A stretch of 64,000 nt of DNA from JAJRRS01 sp965230275 (lineage in GTDB: Bacteria > Planctomycetota > Phycisphaerae > Phycisphaerales > Phycisphaeraceae): positions 1,736,001 through 1,800,000 of the forward strand of contig CBDDKO010000002.1 of NCBI GenBank assembly GCA_965230275.1, in the 5' to 3' direction. The translations under genes were made by a program, and so were the position numbers. Position 1 is the stretch's first letter, and each line of letters starts with the position of its first letter. The notes beneath the pieces are model-generated. The model saw only the letters and a list, made by a program, of their open reading frames with translations, was not told the origin of the DNA and did no database searches. This document shows positions 17,295 through 25,373 of the stretch, in pieces.

Positions 17295-18488
17295 TTATCG
17301 CGTGACGTGAAGCGGATCACTCGCGCTACCGGGCATGCGCACCTGCTGGAACGTCCCGGTCGCCGCCGATTCACGTGCCGCCAGACACATCGACGCACTG
17401 ATCAATCCGTCTTCCAGCGTGGCCTTCGACGCGGCCTGGCCACGGATGACCTGCAGGAAGTTCTTGATCAGCACCTCGTCGCCGCCGTGATGCCCCTCGG
17501 CGACGGGCACGTGGATATCCTCGACCGCCTGGCCGTGGTGCTCGGTCACCCGGATCTTCTCGGTGTACCAATCGAAGTCGAGCGTGGCGTAGTACCCGGT
17601 GATCCTTGCCCCCCGCCGGGCCGCGCCACGCCGGGAGACGAAGTTCTGTGTGTAGCTCAGTTGCGTCGCGTCGTCGTACATCACCATCGCCGCGCCGGCG
17701 TCCTGGTTCTGGATCGAGCTGGAAAAAGCGCAGGCGTGATCTTCCTTGCCCATCCCGCCGTCGTCTCCGCGCTTAGCAATATTCGCGGGGCTCTCGGGGC
17801 ACAGCTCGGTCTTCTGGCAGCCCGAGCACTTCAGGTCCGCCGGCTCGGTCCCGCCGAAGATCTTCCGTGTGCTGGTTGCCGAGATCACCATGGGCGTCGC
17901 GTCCAGCAGGTGGTTGATGTAATCAAAGTCATGCGTCGCCTTCTGCAGCCACAATCCCCCGGTGATGCTGTGGTCGCGGTACCACTGCCCGAAGTACACG
18001 CCGCCGTAGGGCACATCGTTGAAAGCCGTGACCTGATTGATCACACCCAGTCGGCCGGACTGTACGATCTCATTGACGCGCTGGCACAGAGGCGTCATCC
18101 GCAAGGGGAATGACACCACCACCTTCTCGTCACAACCCCGGAAAGCCTCTTCGAGCGCCGACAGCTGCTCGAATGTGATCGAGACCGGTTTTTCAAGAAA
18201 TAAAGGCAGGCCAAGCTTCGCGAGTTTCACGGCGATCGGCGTGTGCAGATCACAGCGTGTACCCAGCATCAGTGCGTCGTAATCGTCGGCGTGCTCGATG
18301 ACGTCGTCTACGGAATCCAGAAAACGCGTATCGTCGAACGACACCCCCTCCTCACGCAGGTTCGCCCGTGCACTGTCGCCGTCGGGGTCCACGACCGTCA
18401 CCAGCCGGACATCCGGCGACATGCCTTGCGCCAGCTTGACCAGATGCGCTGCACGCAACCCCGAACCAATGACTGCTAAACGGATCAT
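17295..18488 (-). CDS. Gfo/Idh/MocA family oxidoreductase, cytoplasmic
   Basis: NAD(P)-dependent dehydrogenase of 397 residues without a signal peptide. The Rossmann motif is LAVIGSGLRAAHL at the N-terminus and the catalytic-region motif LFLEKPVSIT is at about residue 97. About residue 220 it carries CSGCQKTELCPES, a cysteine cluster seen in a subgroup of this family that could bind metal. HDFDYINHLLD supplies the usual substrate-binding histidine and aspartate. It converges with the DUF4832 gene. A role in sugar or inositol-type oxidation is likely, substrate unknown. Confidence 0.88.
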   Translation of the reverse strand: MIRLAVIGSGLRAAHLVKLAQGMSPDVRLVTVVDPDGDSARANLREEGVSFDDTRFLDSVDDVIEHADDYDALMLGTRCDLHTPIAVKLAKLGLPLFLEKPVSITFEQLSALEEAFRGCDEKVVVSFPLRMTPLCQRVNEIVQSGRLGVINQVTAFNDVPYGGVYFGQWYRDHSITGGLWLQKATHDFDYINHLLDATPMVISATSTRKIFGGTEPADLKCSGCQKTELCPESPANIAKRGDDGGMGKEDHACAFSSSIQNQDAGAAMVMYDDATQLSYTQNFVSRRGAARRGARITGYYATLDFDWYTEKIRVTEHHGQAVEDIHVPVAEGHHGGDEVLIKNFLQVIRGQAASKATLEDGLISASMCLAARESAATGTFQQVRMPGSASDPLHVTR

Positions 18489-18525
18489 TTATCTATACCT
18501 CAAATAAACTTGGCCCGAATTAAAA

Positions 18526-18561
18526 GCTTGTGAAGAGGCGGTTAGCCACCCCTTCACAAGC
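18526..18561 (-). terminator. Intrinsic terminator of the glycine-rich protein gene
   Basis: Perfect 10-bp arms GCTTGTGAAG and CTTCACAAGC enclose a 16-base loop. On the minus strand the hairpin is followed by TTTTAATT, 12 bases after the stop at 18573. Confidence 0.75.
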
Positions 18562-18572
18562 CATGCTTCATT

Positions 18573-20984
18573 CTATATCTTTGCCCTTTTGTATGTACCA
18601 AGCACTAAGATTCCCAGCATCATAAGCGTTGAAGGCTCTGGTATTGCGCCTGAGACACTGGGAGGAACGCCCGCATTCCAGTTATCAAGAACAATATCCA
18701 AATCGTCCAGACTAACATATCCGTTTCCAGACGGATCGCCCTGAGATAGAACACCAGCATCAGCCGACGTGTTCCAACTATCTAGCACGATGCTCAAATC
18801 ATCCAATCCAACAAATCCATCGTCGTCAAGATCGCCTTGAAGAGCCACATGCATCTCAATGGCACCAGTGAGATAACGGATACCAAACGACAAATCCTCA
18901 ACCAATGGAAATTGCACTTCATTGAATTTTCCGGTGAGTGATCCGGTGTATTCAAGGATGTTAAACTTATCACCTACACTAGGTACGAAGCTGTCTACTA
19001 AATCCATATCCAGCGAGCCGCCTATTTCCGCCGATCCTGTCACAGCCAATTGCGGATTGTTTGGATTGAAGGCTCCAGACCCCAAAACAAGCCTTAGATC
19101 TATTTCCGAGATGTCAATATCCTCAGAAAAGGCTAATTCACCTGCACCCGTTTTAGTTAACTCAATGTCGGGTGTGAATGTTGCCGTTCCATCGAGTATG
19201 AGTGTATCGGTCGTGTTCTCCACGGATACAGTGGTATTATCTATAAAGATGACTGGCGAATTAATAACGTGAATGCCGCCAGATGCACTTATTTCTACAC
19301 CTGTTTCTTTACCAAATGTAATTGCACCCCCACCCGATCTCGAAACAGTATGAGACGTTGGGCTATCAATGAGTAAGCGAGATATAACACCAGGCACGGT
19401 CGTGACCCCATTCTCTGGAGCCGTTAGGCATATCTGGGCATGCGCAGTCCCACCGTCGCTTGCGGCATCATAGGAGGAAAGGGTTACGCCACCGGCCGTG
19501 ACGGTTGCTTCGGCAAAAGCAACACCACCCAAACCACCACCACCGACACCCCCATTACCACCGGCTCCTCCAATAGCCGTCGACTCAGCACACGCGGTGC
19601 CAGTAATTGTAAGCGCCGACGCTTCTGCAATCGCCGTGCCTCCTGTACCTGCTATACCACTTTCACCGACAGTAGCATTGCCCCCTGCGCCTCCCATTGC
19701 CGTGGCGGTAGCTGTAGCACCTCCGTCAATGGCTCCGGAATATGCATGGGCTTCGGCTTTACCTCCCTGCCCAGCGATCCCGCTGTATCCGTCGATGGTG
19801 GTATTGTTGCCGCCGCTCAGACCAAACGCCTCTGCTTGCGTGGATATATGGGTATCGGGGCTAGCCAGCGAATCAGCCTGGAGCGTGGCACTCGCTGTGG
19901 CCTGCCCCCCTGGTGTCGCGATTTGAGTACCGTAAGAGCTTCCACCGGCACCACCCCACGCTTCGGTTTCCGCGAAGTATGTTGCTTCGCCATGAGTGCT
20001 AAAGTGATTGATTGTTGATGTCGCGTTACCTGCGGCACCAGGACTCGCAAATACAGGTGATGATTCACTTGGCGTAAAAGTACCACCACTTCCTCCTGCC
20101 CCTGCTTTGGCAATCTGCGTGAGACTCACGGTTCCTGGCACCGAACCACCCTGAGGCATCTGACTGAAACCACCCACTTGGTTAAACATGAGTGATTCAG
20201 CACCCAAACCGCCAACCCCCACAGCATAAACGTCCCCTTCATCGTCAAGTTCGATTCCGCTGCCCCCCCCTGCTCCGGCAATTTGCGTAGCTACAACCTG
20301 AACATGTCCACCGTACACTGAACTCGCGCTACCGGACGAATTTGCAAGCCCCCCAAACCCGGCAGGTACGCCAGGTCCGCCATCCCCTGCGGTGGCTGTT
20401 GAATCGGCTGACGCCCCGGATGATGATGATGATGCTACTGCAATCGCACTGGCTTCAGCAGAACTGCCCAAACTCCCAAATCCAGCAACTCCTGCCGTCA
20501 AATAATTGCCATTTGGACTTCCATACCCTGCTGAGCCCCCAATCGCCTCGGCTTGTACTGAGTTGTAACCTGCTGCAGTCGCATCAGCATTGCCACCTGC
20601 GCCACCATTACCAGGACTATTGGTTCCTGATCCACCGTACCAAGGAGCGTTACCGCCACGACCACCAATTGCTTTGGCGGAAATGGATGCGGTTGCAGAA
20701 GCGCTCCCACCATTTCCACCATTTCCCATGCTAGGGATACCGTTACCACCTTGTCCACCAATACCCCCTCTTGCTTCGTTATAAGGTTCCAGCGGTGTAA
20801 ACAAGATAGACTCGCCATTTCCCCCGTCGCCTCCATGAAAGTCTGGTGGGATGTACCATTCTCCAACCGCACCATCCTCTCCAATAATTAATGCGGCTGA
20901 TGCGGCACTACCTCCATTGGTTAAACAGTTGCAGGTCGTAAGTAAACCAACCAGTAATAATGACGATCGCTTCGAGACTGACAT
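18573..20984 (-). CDS. Glycine/alanine-rich secreted protein with dockerin-like repeats and PEP-CTERM
   Basis: Very large surface or extracellular protein of 803 residues from the ATG at 20984, which follows AAGGAG by 10 bases. An upstream extension of 71 residues has no signal and was rejected. A signal peptide (about 1-28) is followed by roughly 480 residues of irregular repeats built on GGAGGNG and alternating small-residue stretches such as ATATAMGGAGGNA. Next comes a beta-rich part (about 530-715), resembling autotransporter or beta-helix passengers. Two EF-hand-like repeats, PEPSTLMMLGILVLG and KRAKI close it. The DNA is visibly more A/T-rich than its neighbours. Function unknown, probably structural matrix. 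Confidence 0.82.
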   Translation of the reverse strand: MSVSKRSSLLLVGLLTTCNCLTNGGSAASAALIIGEDGAVGEWYIPPDFHGGDGGNGESILFTPLEPYNEARGGIGGQGGNGIPSMGNGGNGGSASATASISAKAIGGRGGNAPWYGGSGTNSPGNGGAGGNADATAAGYNSVQAEAIGGSAGYGSPNGNYLTAGVAGFGSLGSSAEASAIAVASSSSSGASADSTATAGDGGPGVPAGFGGLANSSGSASSVYGGHVQVVATQIAGAGGGSGIELDDEGDVYAVGVGGLGAESLMFNQVGGFSQMPQGGSVPGTVSLTQIAKAGAGGSGGTFTPSESSPVFASPGAAGNATSTINHFSTHGEATYFAETEAWGGAGGSSYGTQIATPGGQATASATLQADSLASPDTHISTQAEAFGLSGGNNTTIDGYSGIAGQGGKAEAHAYSGAIDGGATATATAMGGAGGNATVGESGIAGTGGTAIAEASALTITGTACAESTAIGGAGGNGGVGGGGLGGVAFAEATVTAGGVTLSSYDAASDGGTAHAQICLTAPENGVTTVPGVISRLLIDSPTSHTVSRSGGGAITFGKETGVEISASGGIHVINSPVIFIDNTTVSVENTTDTLILDGTATFTPDIELTKTGAGELAFSEDIDISEIDLRLVLGSGAFNPNNPQLAVTGSAEIGGSLDMDLVDSFVPSVGDKFNILEYTGSLTGKFNEVQFPLVEDLSFGIRYLTGAIEMHVALQGDLDDDGFVGLDDLSIVLDSWNTSADAGVLSQGDPSGNGYVSLDDLDIVLDNWNAGVPPSVSGAIPEPSTLMMLGILVLGTYKRAKI

Positions 20985-21168
20985 ACCACTGACTCCTTTC
21001 ACGAAACGATGTGAATAGAGTCGGCCCCTGGATGTGTGTCCGTGTACGGATAGCAGGATGTGCCGATGAAGTACCCGATCGTGAGAATGCAGGTGCTGCC
21101 ACGGCAGCCCTCCGGATCGCATCCAGAGCAACAACGGGGACAAGTCCCGTCGACTCAAGATGAAGGAT

Positions 21169-21197
21169 ATATTAAGATTTAAGTATCTTTTTGTCAA
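21169..21197 (-). promoter_or_regulatory. Strong sigma70-type promoter of the glycine-rich protein gene
   Basis: On the minus strand TTGACA (21197-21192), 17 bases and TAATAT (21174-21169) come close to the housekeeping consensus. Transcription would start near 21162, leaving a 5' leader of about 180 bases before the ATG at 20984. The leader contains no other gene. Confidence 0.7.
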
Positions 21198-21244
21198 GTC
21201 TGGCGCTCTGCTGGCCCGAATCGACGTGGCTGGACCGATCCAGC

Positions 21245-22105
21245 CTATTGGCCAAGGTTGGGGTTAACGTGCTTTGGCCAGAATAATCGCTTGGCGCGAG
21301 TGATCTCTTCCTCGGTAGTGGCACCACCGATACCAAATCCAAGAATATCTGTTTGCCGTGCGGCCGGGCTGGCGTGGCCATCGACATACAGTGTGTTGAT
21401 TTTCCCGGATTCGTCGTCCAGTTTACCGCTGTGACGACCCCATTCCGGGATATTCCAGAGCCGGGCAATGTATTCATTATCGCTATGGATGTACGGATAA
21501 GCGGCGGGATTCAGGCTCGCTGTGGTTTTATCTGTATCAACTAAGTGGCCGTAATAGACTTCTGTCACCATCAGTAATTCGGTGGGACTGACCATCGCGT
21601 CCAGGCGGTGCCAGACCTGATTGGGGGTAAACCCGTCTTCGTTATTCGGCGGCTCCAGCACCCCCAGAGCGCTGATCCCGTCGCTGATCGACAGGAACTG
21701 GTTCATCCCGTAGCTGGATAGTACGTTGTCTTCGGGGTCCGGCGGCGAACTGACCGCGCCGGCGAGGTAGGGCTTGACATCCGAAGGACAGACAAGGTTG
21801 CTGTCACTACCTTCTTCCGTACTGCCGACTGCCGCGCCATCGAGGATTAGCCGGTGCCACCACCGCGTCTGGATAGCATTTTCGTGGTAGAAGGCATAAG
21901 GCAGATAGTCATCGTTACCCGTCGCATACACGGTCATAGCTATACCGACCTGCCGTAGATTGGAGGCACAGCTGATGCGTTGAGCGGTCCGGCGTGCCGC
22001 CCCGAGTGCCGGCAGCAAGATCCCGACTAACAAGGCGATGATGGATATCACCACCAGCAATTCGATGAGCGTGAATCCCTGATGATTAGCAGGTTTCTGC
22101 CGCAT
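21245..22105 (-). CDS. Prepilin-type N-terminal cleavage/methylation protein (pseudopilin-like)
   Basis: Secreted pseudopilin-like protein of 286 residues. The prepilin peptidase site is HQG-FTLIELLVVISIIALL, with the glutamate at +5 and a hydrophobic helix to LLPALG. The remainder is a soluble domain ending in GRHSGKLDDESGKINTLYVDGHAS, the spaced histidine/DG pattern of the large planctomycete family of such proteins. The ATG at 22105 was chosen because it puts the basic residues directly before the cleavage site. An AraR-like operator at 22175 sits at its promoter. Partner secretion genes are not nearby. Confidence 0.87.
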   Translation of the reverse strand: MRQKPANHQGFTLIELLVVISIIALLVGILLPALGAARRTAQRISCASNLRQVGIAMTVYATGNDDYLPYAFYHENAIQTRWWHRLILDGAAVGSTEEGSDSNLVCPSDVKPYLAGAVSSPPDPEDNVLSSYGMNQFLSISDGISALGVLEPPNNEDGFTPNQVWHRLDAMVSPTELLMVTEVYYGHLVDTDKTTASLNPAAYPYIHSDNEYIARLWNIPEWGRHSGKLDDESGKINTLYVDGHASPAARQTDILGFGIGGATTEEEITRAKRLFWPKHVNPNLGQ

Positions 22106-22174
22106 GTATGTATATCCTATGCTTTCCAAGGCTGTTTTATCCAATCGAAGTCGGTTTTTGGTAATCTGGGTCGT

Positions 22175-22223
22175 ACTTGTTAATACGACTTGCCATCATA
22201 TCACCATTTATACTGTATTTAAA
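22175..22223 (-). promoter_or_regulatory. Pseudopilin promoter with AraR-like operator
   Basis: The 16-bp site ACTTGTTAATACGACT at 22175-22190 fits ACTTGT-N4-ACAAGT with one arm diverged. On the minus strand it follows TATGAT (22200-22195), which is 17 bases from TTTAAA (22223-22218). Operator position just after the -10 repeats the layout at 15566-15592. The -35 is weak. Confidence 0.6.
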
Positions 22224-22250
22224 GCCTATTATTCGGAATTTCTATTTTTT

Positions 22251-22280
22251 AGTTGACAATACAAGCTGGGGTGCTAGATT
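22251..22280 (+). promoter_or_regulatory. Promoter and operator of the GntR/LacI regulator
   Basis: TTGACA at 22253-22258, a 16-base spacer and TAGATT at 22275-22280. AGTTGACAATACAAGC at 22251-22266 is an AraR-like operator over the -35, so the regulator probably represses itself. The expected transcription start falls on or next to the ATG at 22287, which leaves no room for a ribosome binding site. Confidence 0.65.
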
Positions 22281-22286
22281 AGGGGC

Positions 22287-23357
22287 ATGTCCGTGACAGA
22301 CGTGCCAAAGTACGAGCAAGTCAAGCGCAGCCTGGTCAAAGAGATCCAGACCGGCCGATGGTCACCGGGTAGCCCGTTCCCCTCCGAGAGTCAGCTGCTG
22401 CAGCGCTACAAAGTCAGCCGGCCCACCCTGATCCGCTCGCTGCAGGAGATGGTGAGGGACGGCTATCTATATAGAGAGCAAGGCCGAGGCACCTTCGTCG
22501 CCGATCCTGAGAAGCAGGCAGGCGCGAACACGGTCGCGGTCTTCATCTCCAATGCCGTGGCCCAGCTCAGCGGCGACGCCCGCGAGGTGCAGCTGCGGAT
22601 CATCAACGGCGTGCAGTCGGCGCTCGGCCAGGGGCATCAGGCGATGACCGTGCGCCAGGCCGAGCCCAATGGGATCGATCAGGACACCCGGTGGTTCCTC
22701 GAACAAACCCCGCCGGGCACCGCACTGATCATCGAGCCTTCATTCAACCCCACCCTGATCCGCGATCTTCAAGACCGCGGCTGGAACACCTGGGCGCTTA
22801 ACGAGCCGTGCCCGGGTTGTCACAGCGTGTATATCGACCAAGATGCAGCGGGTTATATGGCGGTCAAGCATCTGCTTGACCAGGGATGTGAGCGCATCGC
22901 CCTATTGAACGGTCCGCCTAATACGTACTGGGGCTTTGAAGCGCGTCAGCACGGCTACTGCCGTGCGCTTCGTGAAGCCGGGCTGGAGGTGGACCCGTCG
23001 CTGATCTGTTCGGGCAAGCACGCGATCGACAGCGAGGCCGGCCGGACCATGTTCCGCTGCCTGTTGGATAGTGGTGTGACGCCGGACGGCGTGGTCGGCG
23101 CGAGTGACGCCAAGGCCATGGGGGCGATCGCGGTGGCACAGGAATCGGGCTTCGATATCTCCGGGGATATCTGTTTTGTGAGTATCGACGACACGTTGGC
23201 GGACCGTTCGGACCCGCCGTTATCCGCTGTCGCCCTGCCGTTCGGCGAGTTGGGTGAGCAGGCTTTGTTGCAATCCAGACAGGCCCGGCAACAGGCCGAG
23301 GGCATGGTTGCCATGAACATGCAGCTGTGCCTGCAGCCCAGATTGGTAACCCGATAG
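22287..23357 (+). CDS. GntR/LacI-type transcriptional repressor, AraR architecture
   Basis: DNA-binding regulator of 356 residues. Residues 1-75 are a GntR winged helix (KYEQVKRSLVKEIQTGRW, PFPSESQLLQRYKVSRPTL, YREQGRGTFVA). Residues about 85-350 are a periplasmic-binding-like sugar sensor of the LacI type (VAVFISN, MAVKHLLDQGCERIALLNGP, DGVVGASDAKAMG, CFVSIDD). This is the domain order of Bacillus AraR. Four operator-like sites that resemble known AraR boxes occur nearby, upstream of this gene, the symporter, the DUF4832 gene and the pseudopilin. Inducer unknown; a sugar is most likely. Confidence 0.9.
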   Translation: MSVTDVPKYEQVKRSLVKEIQTGRWSPGSPFPSESQLLQRYKVSRPTLIRSLQEMVRDGYLYREQGRGTFVADPEKQAGANTVAVFISNAVAQLSGDAREVQLRIINGVQSALGQGHQAMTVRQAEPNGIDQDTRWFLEQTPPGTALIIEPSFNPTLIRDLQDRGWNTWALNEPCPGCHSVYIDQDAAGYMAVKHLLDQGCERIALLNGPPNTYWGFEARQHGYCRALREAGLEVDPSLICSGKHAIDSEAGRTMFRCLLDSGVTPDGVVGASDAKAMGAIAVAQESGFDISGDICFVSIDDTLADRSDPPLSAVALPFGELGEQALLQSRQARQQAEGMVAMNMQLCLQPRLVTR

Positions 23358-23410
23358 CGATTCGATGAACCCGTGCCTGCCCAAGGCACAAAACATGAGG
23401 AGAGAAAGCA

Positions 23411-24115
23411 ATGGAGGGAAGGAGACTCACTCAGTGTTTAGGAGCCGTAATTGTGGGAGCCATCATGTCCCCCGCCGGTGACGCTAGCGCCGCCGCGCTG
23501 GACACCCAGTACAATCCCGTCGCCAATGGTGCCATCACGGTCGCGCCCGGCGACAACGATCGGTCCGACTGGGCCGGCATACCGACGTACACGCTGGACC
23601 CTACCGGCGACGCGGCCGCTATCGACTACACGTCGGTGCAGATCGCGCACGACGACGATAACTTCTACCTCCACTTCCTGTTCGCGCCACAAGCGGTGCC
23701 CCAGTACTACGGCTTCCAACACAACCTGTATCTGGACACCGATCTGGACCGGGGCACCGGCTTCATCGGCGGCGGCGGGTTCCTGTCACTCGGGGCCGAC
23801 TACCTGGTCCAGGGCACCAGCAACCACAGCTTCGTGGGGGCGACTCAGGAAACCTGGGGCTGGAACTGGCTGGGCGGGCTGGCATGGGACGACTTCCCGA
23901 CCACCGACGTTGAACTGAAGATCCCACGAGCGGCGATCGGTAACCCCGAATCGTTCGACATCATCTTGAACGCCGCAACGTCACCGGAAGACTACTACCC
24001 CGACGGCGCGACCGCGGGTGCCGGGGGCGACTTCTTCCGCTATACGACCGTGCCGGAGCCGGCGAGTATTGCACTGATCGGTCTGGGCCTGATCGGGATG
24101 ATGCGTCGCAGGTAA
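23411..24115 (+). CDS. PEP-CTERM protein with a shared beta-rich domain
   Basis: Secreted protein of 234 residues, with AGGAGAG upstream of the ATG. A signal peptide (about 1-27) leads to one beta-rich domain. Its marks are VQIAHDDDNFYLHF, LYLDTDLDRGTGF, LSLGADYLVQG, WDDFPTTDVELKIPRAAIGNP and EDYYPDG. It ends in VPEPASIALIGLGLIGMMRRR, a compact PEP-CTERM signal, without dockerin-like repeats. The domain recurs in the next two genes. It loosely resembles carbohydrate-binding CBM9-like sandwiches; that is a guess from strand pattern. Confidence 0.82.
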   Translation: MEGRRLTQCLGAVIVGAIMSPAGDASAAALDTQYNPVANGAITVAPGDNDRSDWAGIPTYTLDPTGDAAAIDYTSVQIAHDDDNFYLHFLFAPQAVPQYYGFQHNLYLDTDLDRGTGFIGGGGFLSLGADYLVQGTSNHSFVGATQETWGWNWLGGLAWDDFPTTDVELKIPRAAIGNPESFDIILNAATSPEDYYPDGATAGAGGDFFRYTTVPEPASIALIGLGLIGMMRRR

Positions 24116-24299
24116 CACCGATCGACCCGCTCGTGAACCGGCCAAGGCCGAGAGGCTACGCCGGCAGACAATCAAAGACGCATCCGTGGCCGACTCGCCA
24201 TGCGCGGTATGTGTGAACGCAAGCAAAGATTCTGACAGTACTGGAAACCTCGAATCACCAGTGTATCGAATCCTCATGATCAATAAAGGACCTATCACC

Positions 24300-25265
24300 A
24301 TGATCAATTCACCGTTTGTCCAAGGCACCCTCGTGATGGCGATCGGCCTGACCGGGTCGGCTGCGCTGGCGGGCTCAATCGAAACCCAGAGCAACCCTGT
24401 CAATCCAGGCGACATCCTGATCGGCCCGCTAGACCCTGTTAATCCCAACGACCGGACCGATTGGGCACCGATCCCGTCCTATCAGGCAGACCCGGCAGAC
24501 GACGCTTCGGTCGAGCTGGATTACACAGGCGTGCAGGTAGCCCACGACGACACAAACTTCTACATCCACCACCTCCTGGATGTTTCCGAAGCGCCGCCGC
24601 AGTTCTTCGGCTTCCGTCACAACTTTTTCATCGACGCCGACCAAGACCGCTCGACGGGGTTCATCGGGGACGACGGCGATCCGCAGTTGTCAGACGGCTT
24701 CCTCTCGATCGGGGCTGATTACCTGATGCAGGGCCCCAACGTCTTCGTGTTCGCCGGAGGCGCGAATCAAGAAGCCTTCAGCTGGACACAGATCGAGAGC
24801 CCATTCCCATTCGGGAATATCCTGTGGGACGACTTCCCGAATGAAGATATCGAGACATTGATCCCGCGGGCATCAATCGGCAATCCGGCCGCGTTCGACT
24901 TCGTGATCAATGGGTCCAACACCGTGCTGGAAGACTACTATCCCGACCTGGCTTCTGCGGGTGTGACAGGTGACTACTTTACCTATAGCACCGCGCCCAC
25001 AAGCATTGAGGGTGACCTGGACGGCGACGGGTTCGTCGGCCTGGCAGACCTGGACATCATCCTAAACAACTGGAACCAGAGCATCCCGCCGGGTGACCCG
25101 CTCGCGGACCCGACCGGTGACGAGTTCGTCGGCTTGGCCGACCTCGACGTCGTGCTGAACAACTGGAACGCCGGCACCCCTCCGGCGCCGACCGCTGTTC
25201 CGGAACCGGCAACGCTGATGCTGCAGGGCCTAGGTGCGGTGGCCGCGCTGAAGCGACGTGCGTAA
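24300..25265 (+). CDS. Paralogous secreted protein with dockerin-like repeats and PEP-CTERM
   Basis: Protein of 321 residues and paralog of the gene before it: VQVAHDDTNFYIHH, FFIDADQDRSTGFIG, LSIGADYLMQG, WDDFPNEDIETLIPRASIGNP, EDYYPD. It adds two EF-hand-like repeats (DGDGFVGLADLDIILNNWN and GDEFVGLADLDVVLNNWN) before VPEPATLMLQGLGAVAALKRRA. The ATG at 24300 follows AAAGGA and starts a clear signal peptide; earlier in-frame starts lack one. Probably extracellular; ligand unknown. Confidence 0.82.
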   Translation: MINSPFVQGTLVMAIGLTGSAALAGSIETQSNPVNPGDILIGPLDPVNPNDRTDWAPIPSYQADPADDASVELDYTGVQVAHDDTNFYIHHLLDVSEAPPQFFGFRHNFFIDADQDRSTGFIGDDGDPQLSDGFLSIGADYLMQGPNVFVFAGGANQEAFSWTQIESPFPFGNILWDDFPNEDIETLIPRASIGNPAAFDFVINGSNTVLEDYYPDLASAGVTGDYFTYSTAPTSIEGDLDGDGFVGLADLDIILNNWNQSIPPGDPLADPTGDEFVGLADLDVVLNNWNAGTPPAPTAVPEPATLMLQGLGAVAALKRRA

Positions 25266-25298
25266 TTCGCCGCTCGCATGGTGAAGTGATCCACACGG

Positions 25299-25320
25299 GC
25301 GCTTGTTTAACGGCAAGCGC
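25299..25320 (+). terminator. Probable terminator after the PEP-CTERM paralog
   Basis: GCGCTTG (25299-25305) and CAAGCGC (25314-25320) enclose an 8-base loop, followed by TCGTCTTT. It lies 34 bases after the stop at 25265. Confidence 0.5.
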
Positions 25321-25373
25321 TCGTCTTTCCCGGGGTGAGTAGCAGACGGCGTGAAACGCCTACAACAGTAACC

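Noticed and set aside
20985..21197. 71-residue N-terminal extension of the glycine-rich protein
   Set aside because: It overlaps the promoter and leader; AAGGAG plus ATG at 20984 with a signal peptide is the natural start.
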